A DNA stretch of 64,000 bases from UBA1794 sp964439955 (GCA_964439955.1 CAYTPX010000001.1:62001-126000), one strand, 5' to 3'. Shown: positions 1-9,004, numbered from the stretch's first letter. A program made the numbers and translations. The notes: a model not told the origin generated them from the sequence alone.

Positions 1-345
1 CTTGTTCAGGTTCTTCATATCCGCCATGCCCGTGTCGAATTCTTCCTTGGAGATTTTCACCGTGCGGCAAAAGTCGAGCGTATCCAAGTCCCTGATTTCC
101 GAGACGACAACCATCACGTCGTACATCGGCTGGTTATAGACGAGCAATCGCCCGTTGCGGTCATAGATAATGCCACGCGAGGGGTATTCGACCTGCTTGA
201 GCAAGGCATTGCTCTCCGCGTTCTTCTTGTAGTCGTCGGTCGATACCTGCAAAAGGAAGAGGCGCACCATATAGACCAGCACGACTCCGACAAGGAAGCC
301 GGAGATTACGTACTTGCGGTTTTCGAATTGGGGTCTTTCTTCCAT
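1..345 (-). CDS. mrdA: Penicillin-binding protein 2, N-terminal part (runs off window)
   Basis: The first 115 residues of a peptidoglycan transpeptidase of the elongasome, which crosslinks lateral wall with RodA and MreBCD at the inner membrane. Visible are a short cytoplasmic start (MEERPQFENRKYV), one membrane segment near residues 13-30 and the PBP2 hallmark PSRGIIYDRNGRLLVYN near 53-69. The catalytic domain lies outside the window. The start is 21 bases after the mreD stop, so it is the next gene of the purH-mre operon. Identification by family knowledge is firm despite truncation. Confidence 0.93.
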   Translation of the reverse strand, partial: MEERPQFENRKYVISGFLVGVVLVYMVRLFLLQVSTDDYKKNAESNALLKQVEYPSRGIIYDRNGRLLVYNQPMYDVMVVVSEIRDLDTLDFCRTVKISKEEFDTGMADMKNLNK

Positions 346-366
346 GGCGAACGTCCGGGCAAAGGG

Positions 367-885
367 TCAGGATATGGGGCGGGGCCTGCCGTCTTGCGCC
401 AAGGAGTCAAGCAGCAAGATGCAGGCTATGGATAGCAAAGCGCTCCCCCCTATGCGGGCGAGCAGCGTGTCGGCCTCGGCGAAGGAGAACGACTGGATGG
501 AAAACAGCGCCACGTGGTGGAGCAAGACGGCAGTGACGCAGTAACGGAGGAAGAAGCCGAAGCCCACACTGTGGATGCCAGGGACGTATTCCTCCGCATC
601 GCCCTTGGCCATGTACAAGCCCAAGACCGAGGGGCGCAAGAAGGCAAGCAGCGTAGTGGCCGCGGCGTTCATGCCCGGCGTGTCGGAAAACATGTCGATG
701 GCGAGGCCCGAACAGAAACCCCATACGAGCAACTTGTTGCGGGAGGCCGACGAAGGCAGCTTCAGGAGCACGTAGAAATACACGAGCGGCGTAGCGTAGC
801 CGAAGACATGTATCTTGTTAAGCACCAAAACCTGCAGCAAGGCCAACAAGACGAAGTTCCCGGTCTGTTTGAAAATATCAGGCAT
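367..885 (-). CDS. mreD: Rod shape-determining protein MreD
   Basis: A 172-residue hydrophobic protein with about five membrane segments, the usual size and topology of MreD, the inner-membrane partner linking MreC and the PBP2/RodA synthase. MreD diverges strongly in sequence, so the call rests mainly on hydrophobicity and its place between mreC and mrdA. A 68-base gap separates it from mreC and holds a copy of the palindromic repeat seen elsewhere in the window. Otherwise it is an ordinary operon member. Confidence 0.88.
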   Translation of the reverse strand: MPDIFKQTGNFVLLALLQVLVLNKIHVFGYATPLVYFYVLLKLPSSASRNKLLVWGFCSGLAIDMFSDTPGMNAAATTLLAFLRPSVLGLYMAKGDAEEYVPGIHSVGFGFFLRYCVTAVLLHHVALFSIQSFSFAEADTLLARIGGSALLSIACILLLDSLAQDGRPRPIS

Positions 886-888
886 TTC

Positions 889-933
889 TGGAAAAAGTTA
901 TGCGGCTTCCGGCGGAAAGCCTCGGGGCTTTCC
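889..933. repeat. Palindromic repeat copy inside the mre operon
   Basis: A GC-rich stretch between mreC and mreD with alternating GGAAA/TTTCC blocks around GCC/GGC (core CGGAAAGCC...GGGCTTTCC). It belongs to the dispersed repeat family of this window. Its position inside an operon argues against a strong terminator role here. Confidence 0.55.
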
Positions 934-953
934 ACCACTTGCCTTGCGTGTTC

Positions 954-1808
954 CTATTCATTCTGGTCAATGCTTTGCACGGCTTCCTCCTGCAAGCTGC
1001 GCAGTTCCGGGTCGAACGTCCGCTCAATCACCCGCGCCTCCGAAAGGTTGCCAAAGTCGGTAGAGAGGATGACTTGCAAACGGAAAGAAAGGCCGTCGTC
1101 GGAAGTCGCCACCTCCCCGATGCGCCCCACCGGTATCCCCGAAGGGAAGACTTCCGAATACCCGCTCGTCACGATGCGCCCCCCCTTGCTGAACTTGGCA
1201 TGGCGCGGTATCCCCTCCAGATAGGCGCAACGCGCGTCGCGCCCGTCCCACGCCAAGGTGCCGAAGTAGTCCGTACCCGCTATCTTGCAGCTGATGCGGC
1301 TGTCCGTGTTGAGCAGGGGGATAACCACGGAATAGCGGGACGAGGTAAGATAAACGATGCCTATCACCCCGGAACTTCCCACTACGCCCAACCCGCTCCG
1401 CACCCCGTCGGCAGAACCCCGGTTGAGGGTCAGGAAATTCTTGCGCCGGGACAACGAATTATGGACCACCCCGCAATCAATGAGCCGTATCCCCTCCAAA
1501 GGGCGGGACAACAGGCTGTCCACCGGGGCCGCACCTGCCTTGAGGAGCGCGTCCTGGAGCTGGCTCAACTGCAACTCGAGGCGCAAATTCTGGTCGGCCA
1601 GCTCCTTGTTCTTCTGGCGGAGGCTGAAATAGGAAAGGACTGCGGCTTCCGCCTCGTAAATCTTTCCCGAGACCACATTGGCCGTAGTAAAGAATACACC
1701 CTGTTGGTAGCGGTTGAAACGGAATAACAAAGCAAAACTGGCTGCTTCGAGCAAGACGAACAGCAACCAGTAGTTATACCTTACCAGGAAGTCGAGCAGC
1801 TTCTTCAT
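954..1808 (-). CDS. mreC: Rod shape-determining protein MreC
   Basis: A 284-residue bitopic protein: an N-terminal membrane segment near residues 14-30, a coiled-coil region around 60-90 (SLRQKNKELADQNLRLELQ), then the periplasmic beta domain with the family motif GVVGSSGVIGIVYLTSSRYSVVIPLL. MreC scaffolds the elongation complex in the periplasm. It follows mreB by 49 bases. Length and domain order match Bacteroidales MreC. Confidence 0.95.
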   Translation of the reverse strand: MKKLLDFLVRYNYWLLFVLLEAASFALLFRFNRYQQGVFFTTANVVSGKIYEAEAAVLSYFSLRQKNKELADQNLRLELQLSQLQDALLKAGAAPVDSLLSRPLEGIRLIDCGVVHNSLSRRKNFLTLNRGSADGVRSGLGVVGSSGVIGIVYLTSSRYSVVIPLLNTDSRISCKIAGTDYFGTLAWDGRDARCAYLEGIPRHAKFSKGGRIVTSGYSEVFPSGIPVGRIGEVATSDDGLSFRLQVILSTDFGNLSEARVIERTFDPELRSLQEEAVQSIDQNE

Positions 1809-1857
1809 TCCCCGTATGCCCCGAAATGTTCCGATTCCCCCTATCGATTACGCGCCC

Positions 1858-2877
1858 CTACCTCATTAGGAAAGAAAAACGGTCTACATTCTTCAATGCC
1901 ACGCCCGTGCCCCTCGCCACGGAAAGCAGGGGATCCTCGGCCACATGGAAGTTTATGTTTATCTTATCAGTAAGCCGCTTGTCCAACCCGCGCAGGAGCG
2001 CGCCGCCGCCAGCCAGCCAGATTCCATTTTTCACGATGTCGGCATACAATTCGGGCGGCGTGTCTTCCAAGGCGGCCAGCACCGCGGCCTCAATACGCGA
2101 GATGGACTTGTCCAGGCAGTGCGCTATTTCCTGATAGTTCACGGCCACCTTCGTGGGAAGGGCGGTCATGCGGTTCGGCCCATCCACTATATAAGGCTCC
2201 GGTTCCTCCTTCAGCTGCGGGAGGGCCGCGCCCACGTTAATCTTGATGCGCTCCGCCATCCGCTCGCTTATGCGTATGTTGTGTGTCCGGCCCATGAACT
2301 CCTGGATGTCGTAATTGAAGTCATCTCCGGCCACCCGGATGGAGTGGTTCGAAACGATACCGCCCAAGGAAATGACCGCGATCTCCGTACTGCCCCCGCC
2401 GATGTCTACCACCATGTTGCCCTCGGGCTTTTCGACATCAATGCCGATCCCTATGGCGGCCGCCATAGGCTCGAAGAGCAAATAAACGTCGCGCCCGCCC
2501 GCATGCTCGGCCGAGTCGCGCACGGCACGGAGTTCCACCTCGGTACTGCCCGAAGGGACACCGATGACCATCCGCAGCGAAGGGGTGAAAAGCCGCCGCC
2601 GGGAATTGGCTTTTTTTATCAACCCGCGCATCATTTGCTCGCAAGCGTTGAAGTCCGCTATCACGCCATTCCGCAGTGGGCGCACAGTCCGTATGTTGGG
2701 CTGGGTCTTTTCGTGCATGAGCGCGGCCTCTTTCCCCACGGCTATCATCTTGTCCGTACGGCGGTCAAGGGCGACCACCGAGGGCTCGTCCACCACAATC
2801 TCCCCGTTGTTGATGATGACCGTATTGGCCGTGCCGAGATCCATCGATATCTCTTGTGTGAAGGAGAAGAATCCCAT
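1858..2877 (-). CDS. mreB: Rod shape-determining actin homologue MreB
   Basis: A 339-residue bacterial actin that polymerises on the inner membrane and directs lateral wall synthesis. The phosphate-1 loop DLGTANT is at residues 13-19, the phosphate-2 motif VDIGGGSTEIAVIS near 158, and the adenosine motif LAGGGALLRGLD near 290. An amphipathic N-terminus (MGFFSF) fits membrane attachment. It starts 29 bases after the IMP cyclohydrolase stop and is probably transcribed from the promoter upstream of that gene. Confidence 0.97.
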   Translation of the reverse strand: MGFFSFTQEISMDLGTANTVIINNGEIVVDEPSVVALDRRTDKMIAVGKEAALMHEKTQPNIRTVRPLRNGVIADFNACEQMMRGLIKKANSRRRLFTPSLRMVIGVPSGSTEVELRAVRDSAEHAGGRDVYLLFEPMAAAIGIGIDVEKPEGNMVVDIGGGSTEIAVISLGGIVSNHSIRVAGDDFNYDIQEFMGRTHNIRISERMAERIKINVGAALPQLKEEPEPYIVDGPNRMTALPTKVAVNYQEIAHCLDKSISRIEAAVLAALEDTPPELYADIVKNGIWLAGGGALLRGLDKRLTDKININFHVAEDPLLSVARGTGVALKNVDRFSFLMR

Positions 2878-2906
2878 CTTGATTGTCCTCTTTTGTTTTG
2901 TTCGGA

Positions 2907-3518
2907 TTAGCGTAGCCCTTTCTCGTATGCCTCAAAGTAAGCATGGATAGCCGTATCGTAGCGCGAGGATACCCCGAAAGCCTCCTTGGCAAAAGCGCAA
3001 CGCTCCTGGAGCGTTGTCTCGGCGCCCCGGCTGGAAAGGATGTCCATCAAGGGCAGGTACTGCTGCTTGGAAGCGACGATGACCACGTCTTTGTAGTTCT
3101 TGGCCCCGGCGCGGATCAGCGAAATCCCGCCTATGTCGATCTTTTCTATGATGTCTTGGTGCGAAGCCCCGCTGGCCACCGTCTGCTCGAACGGATACAA
3201 ATCCACGACCACGAGGTCTATCTCCGGAATCCCATATTGGGCCATTTGGGCCAAGTCCCCCTCCTCTTCCCGGCGGCAGAGGATGCCTCCGAAGATTTTG
3301 GGGTGCAACGTCTTCACCCGCCCCCCGAGGATGGAAGGATAGGTAGTCAGGTCTTCGACAGCCTGGCATGGCAACCCAAGGCTCTCGATGAACTTACGCG
3401 TACCTCCGGTGGAGAGGAGCGCCACGCCTTCTGCGTGAAGTTTCTTGAGGATCTCGTCTAATCCGTCTTTGTGGAAGACCGACACCAAAGCGGTCTTGAT
3501 TTTTCTTGTTTCCGCCAT
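2907..3518 (-). CDS. purH: IMP cyclohydrolase, PurH N-terminal domain only
   Basis: Encodes 203 residues equal to the MGS-like IMP cyclohydrolase half of PurH, which closes FAICAR to IMP in purine synthesis. Visible motifs are STGGTRKFIESLG, the signature GGRVKTLHPKIFGGILCRR, and KIDIGGISLIRAGAKNYKDV. The usual bifunctional protein is a little over 500 residues, but this frame stops after the cyclohydrolase domain and mreB begins 29 bases later. The AICAR transformylase domain is therefore absent from this locus. The start was chosen at MAETRKIK; the open frame upstream of it is repeat and promoter DNA. The transformylase must be encoded elsewhere or replaced. Confidence 0.9.
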   Translation of the reverse strand: MAETRKIKTALVSVFHKDGLDEILKKLHAEGVALLSTGGTRKFIESLGLPCQAVEDLTTYPSILGGRVKTLHPKIFGGILCRREEEGDLAQMAQYGIPEIDLVVVDLYPFEQTVASGASHQDIIEKIDIGGISLIRAGAKNYKDVVIVASKQQYLPLMDILSSRGAETTLQERCAFAKEAFGVSSRYDTAIHAYFEAYEKGLR

Positions 3519-3561
3519 CGCTATAGAATGAGTTTTTGATTTATGCGCCGATAAACTGGCG

Positions 3562-3569
3562 CAAAGGTA
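3562..3569 (-). promoter_or_regulatory. -7 box for the purH-mre operon
   Basis: On the minus strand it reads TACCTTTG, a match to the Bacteroidetes -7 consensus TAnnTTTG, about 45 bases upstream of the purH start. No convincing -33 TTTG at the usual spacing was found. Confidence 0.55.
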
Positions 3570-3642
3570 CGAAAAAAAGCATTTCCCCTTGCTGACTTTA
3601 TCCCCAAAACTATTAGTAAAAAAAGGTGTAAAGGCAAAACAG

Positions 3643-3862
3643 GGGCGCAGTGCCGCAATGGGAAAAGCCTGCCGCAACCGGAAAGGCGGAAGCCTCCGTA
3701 ACTGTCCTTGCGAGCCCCGGCGTCCGGAAAGGCTGGAAGCCGCGGCTTCACGGGGCATCCCCCTACCCTCCCTTCCTGCAAGAGTCTTCCCGGAAGCCCC
3801 CGCACTTCCCCAAAATCCCTGCAGGGCTTTTCCCAAAAAGTGCCGCAGGGATTCACACGAGC
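3643..3862. repeat. Cluster of palindromic repeat units, purH-dinB gap
   Basis: Fills most of the 357-base space between dinB and purH. Several GGAAA/TTTCC blocks alternate with GCC, GGC and GCAGG cores, and short inverted pairs such as CCCTGCAGGG are visible. No gene is supported here; open frames through it have the low-complexity composition of the repeats. Confidence 0.6.
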
Positions 3863-3875
3863 CCTCGCAGGAAAT

Positions 3876-4946
3876 TCAGCCTTCACCCGCCGGGTTGGAG
3901 ACGGTCAGCCCCAGCAAGCGCACAGGGCGTCCCTCCTCCCACCCCTCCTGCAGGAGCCGCTTTGCCAAGGGGAGGAGGTCTTCCTTGCGCCGGAGCGGGA
4001 CACCGGGGACCGTGAGGCTGCGCGTGTGTTGCGAAAAGTCGGCATACTTTATTTTCAACGTCAGGGTATTGCCTTGGAAACCGGCACTTTCCAGCCGTTC
4101 GAGCAGCTCGACGGCCACGTGGTACAGCTCGATGATGAGCTGGCCGCGCTCCGTACGGTCCGCCTCGAAGGTGCGTTCGCAGCCCACCGACTTGCGGTCG
4201 GAAAAAGGCTCTACGCGCCTGCGGTCGATGCCTCGGGCAAATTCATAGAAAAGTTGCCCCGCCTTGCCGAACTCGGCACGCAACGACTGCAATGCGTACT
4301 GCCTGAGATGCCAACCCGCATGGATGCCCATCCGGTGCATGCGGCGCGCGGTGACTTTCCCCACGCCCCAGAACGACTCGATGGGCAGCAGGTCGATGAA
4401 CAACTGCTGCTCGTCGGGACGGACCACGAAGAGCCCGTCGGGCTTGCGCTGCTCGGAAGCCACCTTGGCCAGGAAGAGGTTTTGCGCCACGCCGGCAGAG
4501 GCCGTCAAGCCGAGCTCATCCCGGATGCGGCGGCGGATGCGGCGGGCAATCTCCACCGGGTTGCCGATTCCCTGTTTGTCCTGCGTCACATCGAGAAAAG
4601 CCTCATCGATGGAGAGGGCTTCCACCAAGCCGGTATATTCGCGGAATATGGCGAACACCTGCCCCGACACGGCGCGGTAGCGGTCGAAGTCGGGGGCAAC
4701 GAAATGCAAGTCCGGGCAGAGCTGCCGGGCTTTCAGCGCGGGCATGGCCGAACGCACCCCGTATTTCCGCGCCTCGTAGCTGGCCGTAGCCACCACGCTG
4801 CGGGCGGACTCGTGGCCTACGGCCACGGGTTTCCCGCGGAGTTCCGGGTGGTCCCGCTGCTCTACGGAAGCGTAAAACGCATCCATGTCTATGTGGATTA
4901 TCTTTTGCCCCGGGAAAAGGCCGTCTTCCTCAAAGCCGCACATCAT
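3876..4946 (-). CDS. dinB: DNA polymerase IV (Y family)
   Basis: A 356-residue error-prone translesion polymerase. The first metal motif IIHIDMDAFYASVEQRD is near residues 16-32 and the catalytic SIDEAFLDVT near 113-122, followed by the helix-hairpin-helix (FWGVGKVTARRMHRMGI) and a little-finger domain. The start was set at the first Met of MMCGFEEDG, preceded by a purine-rich GGGAGGAG; a longer frame upstream lacks family similarity. The usual C-terminal beta-clamp peptide is not obvious. It stands alone between two repeat-containing gaps. Confidence 0.93.
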   Translation of the reverse strand: MMCGFEEDGLFPGQKIIHIDMDAFYASVEQRDHPELRGKPVAVGHESARSVVATASYEARKYGVRSAMPALKARQLCPDLHFVAPDFDRYRAVSGQVFAIFREYTGLVEALSIDEAFLDVTQDKQGIGNPVEIARRIRRRIRDELGLTASAGVAQNLFLAKVASEQRKPDGLFVVRPDEQQLFIDLLPIESFWGVGKVTARRMHRMGIHAGWHLRQYALQSLRAEFGKAGQLFYEFARGIDRRRVEPFSDRKSVGCERTFEADRTERGQLIIELYHVAVELLERLESAGFQGNTLTLKIKYADFSQHTRSLTVPGVPLRRKEDLLPLAKRLLQEGWEEGRPVRLLGLTVSNPAGEG

Positions 4947-5294
4947 GAAACGCCACTCCTCCCGCCCGGCCCGCACAGGCAAATCCCGGACACCCCTTCC
5001 TCGTTCCCGCACGAGACGGAAATCCCTTTGGCAGGGACTCCCAACTCCGGGCTACTATATATAATATGTGCGCCCGAGCGCGGCATAGGCCCAGACGCGG
5101 CGAGGCCATGCTCCCCGCCCAAACGAGCCTCCGATTCCGCGCCGGCCGCCCCCGGCAAAACGCAGTAACCGGAAGGCAGCCCGCCGACACCGCGGCTGGA
5201 ATATCCACATCCCGTCTCCATAAGGCACAAAAACCAATAGCAATCCAAGCGCGTAAATATACTATCTTTGCGGCGAAACAACGGTATTTTTCCC
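4947..5294. other. Divergent intergenic region, dinB/phosphodiesterase
   Basis: About 350 bases with no supported gene. It contains an unusual AT island (CTACTATATATAATATG near 5053) in otherwise GC-rich DNA, a possible dinB promoter region, and at its right end the promoter of the phosphodiesterase gene. Open frames across it resemble no family I recognise. Confidence 0.5.
5263..5270 (+). promoter_or_regulatory. -7 box TATCTTTG
   Basis: A perfect TAnnTTTG match 24 bases before the ATG of the phosphodiesterase gene. It supports that internal start over the longer frame, whose upstream ATG overlaps this box. Confidence 0.65.
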
Positions 5295-5813
5295 ATGAAA
5301 AGAATCGGAATCCTTTCAGACACCCATGGCTTTTGGGACGACAAGTACGCCAAATACCTCGGCGGCTGCGACGAAATCTGGCACGCGGGCGACTTCGGCT
5401 CCACGGAGCTTGCCGACCGCCTCGCCTCCTTGGGAGCTTTGCTGCGCGGGGTCTACGGGAACTGCGACGGATACGACCTCCGCCTGCGCTTCCCCGAGGT
5501 ACTCCGCTTCCGGTGCGAGGGCGTGGAAGTCCTAATGAAGCACATCGGAGGCTATCCGGGCCGCTACGACCCCTCCATCCGCAACCGCATCTACACGAAC
5601 CCTCCGCAACTCTTCGTCAGCGGGCATTCGCACATTCTGAAAGTCATGAACGACCGCAACCTGCACCTGCTGCACATCAACCCCGGGGCCGCAGGCATGC
5701 AGGGAATCCACAAGGTGCGGACGCTCGTCAGGCTCACCGTGGACCAAAGCGACATGCGCGACCTGGAAGTCATCGAACTGGCCGAAAAGACCGACGGCTA
5801 CCTCACTTGCTGA
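5295..5813 (+). CDS. YfcE/MJ0936-type metallophosphoesterase
   Basis: A 172-residue cytoplasmic phosphodiesterase of the calcineurin-like superfamily. All metal motifs are present: SDTHG (residues 7-11), AGDFGS, GNCDGYDLR, KHIGGYPG and GHSHI. The family hydrolyses model phosphodiesters; the physiological substrate is unknown. The start was chosen at MKRIGIL because the family begins there and the promoter lies just upstream. It is probably a single-gene transcript. Confidence 0.9.
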   Translation: MKRIGILSDTHGFWDDKYAKYLGGCDEIWHAGDFGSTELADRLASLGALLRGVYGNCDGYDLRLRFPEVLRFRCEGVEVLMKHIGGYPGRYDPSIRNRIYTNPPQLFVSGHSHILKVMNDRNLHLLHINPGAAGMQGIHKVRTLVRLTVDQSDMRDLEVIELAEKTDGYLTC

Positions 5814-5825
5814 CCTGGGAGGCGT

Positions 5826-5942
5826 CCCCCGCCCGGAAAAGGCACAAGGCTTCCGGGGCAAGGCGCAGGCATTTCCCATAAGAAGCGCCTGCACTTCCCG
5901 CGGGAATCCCCGCAGCTTTCCCCTCCCGGGTACGCCGCCCCG
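5826..5942. repeat. Palindromic repeat cluster before korA
   Basis: Several units of the dispersed family, for example AAGCGCCTGCACTTCCCGCG. They lie between the phosphodiesterase stop and korA and could terminate the former; no other function is visible. Confidence 0.6.
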
Positions 5943-6098
5943 CCCGGCACGGGGCAAGGCGGGAAAAGAAATATGTAAGCCGAAACGGCTGGGATGGCGA
6001 CATTTTGCAAAAAACAGGGGCATAATTTGTCCAATCAAAAGAACTTTCCGAAATTTGCGCCGTTATAACGGAAGACACCCTCATAATCGATACCTTTT

Positions 6099-7961
6099 AT
6101 GACAAACAACATGATGGTAAAAGAATTGGAGAAAGTCGTAGTACGCTTCTCCGGAGATTCCGGCGACGGCATGCAGTTGGCCGGGAACATCTTCTCGAAT
6201 GTCTCAGCCACGGTAGGCAACGACATTTGCACTTTCCCCGACTATCCTGCCGACATCCGCGCCCCGCAAGGTTCCCTGACGGGCGTCTCCGGATTCCAGG
6301 TGCATATCGGCGCGGACAAGGTGCACACGCCCGGCGACCGCTGCGACGTGCTCGTGGCCATGAACCCCGCGGCGCTCAAAACCCAGTACAAGTTCTGCAA
6401 ACCCGAGGCCGTTATCATCATCGACACCGACAACTTCACACGAAAAGACCTCGACAAGGCACTCATCGCCTCCGACGACCCCTTCGAAGAACTGGGGATT
6501 AAGAACGAAGTCATCGCAGCCCCCATCTCTTCCATGTGCAAGGAGAGCCTGAAGGACAGCGGCATGGACAACAAATCCATACTCCGCTGCAAGAACATGT
6601 TTGCCTTGGGCTTGGTATGCTGGCTCTTCAACCGGCAAATCCCCCTCGCCGAAAACATGCTCCGCGAGAAGTTTGCCAAGAAACCCGCCATCGCCGAAGC
6701 CAACATCAAAGTACTCAACGACGGCTACAACTACGGGCACAACACACACGCCAACGGCGCCGTCACCTACAAGATAGAGAGCAAAAGCCCCAAAGCCGCA
6801 GGCCGCTACATGGACATCAACGGCAACAAGGCCACTTGCTACGGCCTCATCGCCGCAGCCGAGAAGGCCGGGTTGGAACTCTACCTAGGGTCTTACCCCA
6901 TCACGCCCGCCACGGATATCCTGCACGAGCTAAGCAAACACAAATCGCTGGGCGTGAAAACCGTGCAGTGCGAAGACGAAATCGCAGGATGCGCCTCGGC
7001 CGTGGGTGCTTCATTTGCTGGAGCCTTGGCAGTGACTTCCACTTCCGGCCCCGGAGTCTGCCTGAAAAGCGAAGCGATGAACTTGGCCGTCATCGCCGAG
7101 TTGCCCCTCGTGGTGGTGGACGTGCAAAGAGGCGGCCCCTCGACCGGCATGCCTACCAAGTCGGAACAGACCGACTTGCTCCAAGCCCTCTACGGGCGCA
7201 ACGGGGAAAGCCCCATGCCGGTGATTGCCGCGACCTCGCCTACCAACTGCTTTGACGCAGCGTACATGGCGGCCAGGATAGCCGTCGAGCACATGACCCC
7301 CGTAGTGCTCCTGACGGACGCTTTCGTGGCAAACGGCGCGGCGGCATGGAAACTGCCCGACATCGAAAAGGACTATCCCGCAATCACCCCCCACTACGTC
7401 GCACCGGACATGGCCGGGACGTGGACTCCCTACCAGCGCGACCCGGAAACCCTCGTCCGCTATTGGGCCGTGCCCGGCACTCCCGGCTTCAGCCACCGCA
7501 TCGGCGGCTTGGAGAAGAGCAACGAAACGGGCAGCATCTCTACCGAACCGGAAAACCACAACCTCATGACGCAGCTTAGGGCTGCAAAAGTGGCAAAAAT
7601 AGCAGACGAGTTGCCCCTGCAAGAAGTAGAGGGGGCGGCCGACGGGGCAGACCTCCTCATCGTAGGATGGGGCGGAACCTACGGCCACCTATACTCCGCC
7701 ATGGAAGAGCTCAACGCCCAAGGATACAAAGTGGCGCTGACCCAGTTCCAATACATCAACCCGCTGCCCAAAAATACGGCCGAATTGCTCTGCCGGTACA
7801 AGAAAATCGTCGTAGCCGAACAGAACTGCGGGCAGTTTGCCGCCTACCTGCGCAGCAAAATCCCCGCCGCACCCATTATCGGGCAGTACAACGAAGTGAA
7901 GGGACAACCGTTCGTCACGCAAGAACTCGTTGCCGCATTCAAAAAATATCTGGAGGACTAA
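6099..7961 (+). CDS. korA: 2-oxoglutarate:ferredoxin oxidoreductase, fused gamma-alpha subunit
   Basis: A 620-residue KorA in which the gamma domain (residues 1-190, opening VVVRFSGDSGDGMQLAGNIF) precedes the alpha pyrimidine-binding domain (SYPITPATDILHELSKH, QCEDEIAGCASAVGASFAGA). With KorB it oxidatively decarboxylates a 2-oxoacid, most likely 2-oxoglutarate, reducing ferredoxin in anaerobic central metabolism. The korB start is 5 bases after its stop. The substrate is inferred from resemblance to Bacteroidales KorAB; 2-oxoisovalerate enzymes have a related architecture. Confidence 0.92.
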   Translation: MTNNMMVKELEKVVVRFSGDSGDGMQLAGNIFSNVSATVGNDICTFPDYPADIRAPQGSLTGVSGFQVHIGADKVHTPGDRCDVLVAMNPAALKTQYKFCKPEAVIIIDTDNFTRKDLDKALIASDDPFEELGIKNEVIAAPISSMCKESLKDSGMDNKSILRCKNMFALGLVCWLFNRQIPLAENMLREKFAKKPAIAEANIKVLNDGYNYGHNTHANGAVTYKIESKSPKAAGRYMDINGNKATCYGLIAAAEKAGLELYLGSYPITPATDILHELSKHKSLGVKTVQCEDEIAGCASAVGASFAGALAVTSTSGPGVCLKSEAMNLAVIAELPLVVVDVQRGGPSTGMPTKSEQTDLLQALYGRNGESPMPVIAATSPTNCFDAAYMAARIAVEHMTPVVLLTDAFVANGAAAWKLPDIEKDYPAITPHYVAPDMAGTWTPYQRDPETLVRYWAVPGTPGFSHRIGGLEKSNETGSISTEPENHNLMTQLRAAKVAKIADELPLQEVEGAADGADLLIVGWGGTYGHLYSAMEELNAQGYKVALTQFQYINPLPKNTAELLCRYKKIVVAEQNCGQFAAYLRSKIPAAPIIGQYNEVKGQPFVTQELVAAFKKYLED

Positions 7962-7966
7962 TAAAA

Positions 7967-8968
7967 ATGGAATACACAGCAAACGACTATAAAGCCGGGC
8001 AACCCCGTTGGTGCCCGGGGTGCGGCGACCATGCGTTCTTGGCCTCGCTGCACAAGGCCATGGCCGCAATCGGGACGAACCCCGACGACATCGCCGTAAT
8101 CTCGGGAATCGGCTGCTCCTCGCGCCTGCCTTACTACATGAACACCTATGGCTTCCACACGATACACGGACGCGCCGCAGCCATAGCCACGGGGGTAAAA
8201 GTGGCCAACCCGAGGCTTACCGTATGGCAGATATCGGGCGACGGCGACGGCCTTGCCATCGGCGGAAACCACTTCATCCACGCCTTGAGGCGGAATATAG
8301 ACTTGAAGATGATCCTGCTGAACAACCGCATCTACGGGCTTACCAAAGGGCAATATTCGCCCACCTCGCCCCGCGGGTTCGTGAGCAAGTCTTCGCCTTA
8401 CGGCACGGTGGAAGACCCATTCCACCCGGCAGAGTTGGCATTTGGGGCGCGCGGGCAGTTTTTTGCGCGGTGCGTTGCCACAGACGCACCCGGCTCCGTG
8501 GAAGTCCTCACTGCGGCAGCGCGCCATAAGGGCGCATCCGTGGTCGAAGTGTTGCAGAACTGCGTCATATTCAACAACGGCACGTACGACAGCATCTACA
8601 CCAAAGAAGGAAGAGCCAAGAACGCCATCTATCTGGAACATGGGAAACCGATGATTTTCGGCGAGAACCGGGAATTCGGCCTTATGCAAGAGGGCTTCGG
8701 CCTGAAGGTGGTGAAAATCGGCGAAGGCGGGATCAGCGAAAAGGACATCCTCGTCCACGACGCGCACTGCCCCGACAATACGCTCCACCTGAAGCTTGCC
8801 CTCATGGAAGGCCCCGATTTCCCCACGGCGTTGGGCGTAATCCGTGACGTGGAGGCTCCTTCGTATGAAGCCGCCGTAGAAGCCCAGATAGAAGAGGTGC
8901 GGGCGAAGAAACCGTACCATGACTTTGCCGGGCTGCTGGACACGAACGACACGTGGGAGGTGAAGTAA
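7967..8968 (+). CDS. korB: 2-oxoglutarate:ferredoxin oxidoreductase, beta subunit
   Basis: A 333-residue thiamine-diphosphate subunit. Its N-terminal CPGCGDHAF and the GIGCSSRLPYYMNTYGFHT segment supply cluster and cofactor ligands, and the TPP motif SGDGDGLAIGGNHFIHALRRN...LLNNRIYGLTKGQ is complete. It forms the catalytic complex with the gamma-alpha protein encoded just upstream. The start MEYTANDYK follows korA by 5 bases, so the two are surely cotranscribed. A strong hairpin terminator follows. Confidence 0.94.
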   Translation: MEYTANDYKAGQPRWCPGCGDHAFLASLHKAMAAIGTNPDDIAVISGIGCSSRLPYYMNTYGFHTIHGRAAAIATGVKVANPRLTVWQISGDGDGLAIGGNHFIHALRRNIDLKMILLNNRIYGLTKGQYSPTSPRGFVSKSSPYGTVEDPFHPAELAFGARGQFFARCVATDAPGSVEVLTAAARHKGASVVEVLQNCVIFNNGTYDSIYTKEGRAKNAIYLEHGKPMIFGENREFGLMQEGFGLKVVKIGEGGISEKDILVHDAHCPDNTLHLKLALMEGPDFPTALGVIRDVEAPSYEAAVEAQIEEVRAKKPYHDFAGLLDTNDTWEVK

Positions 8969-9004
8969 ACCTTTCCCGCCGCCCCGCGCAGGCAGACAAG
9001 ACAA

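Noticed and set aside
1945..2910. Long open frame antisense to mreB
   Set aside because: A shadow of a high-GC gene: no family similarity, His/Val/Asp-rich composition, and mreB is certain on the other strand. The same applies to long antisense frames across korA, dinB, GH3, argH, rfbB, GH51 and the TonB receptor.
3519..3836. N-terminal extension of purH
   Set aside because: Composed of promoter and repeat DNA; the family start MAETRKIK and the -7 box lie inside it.
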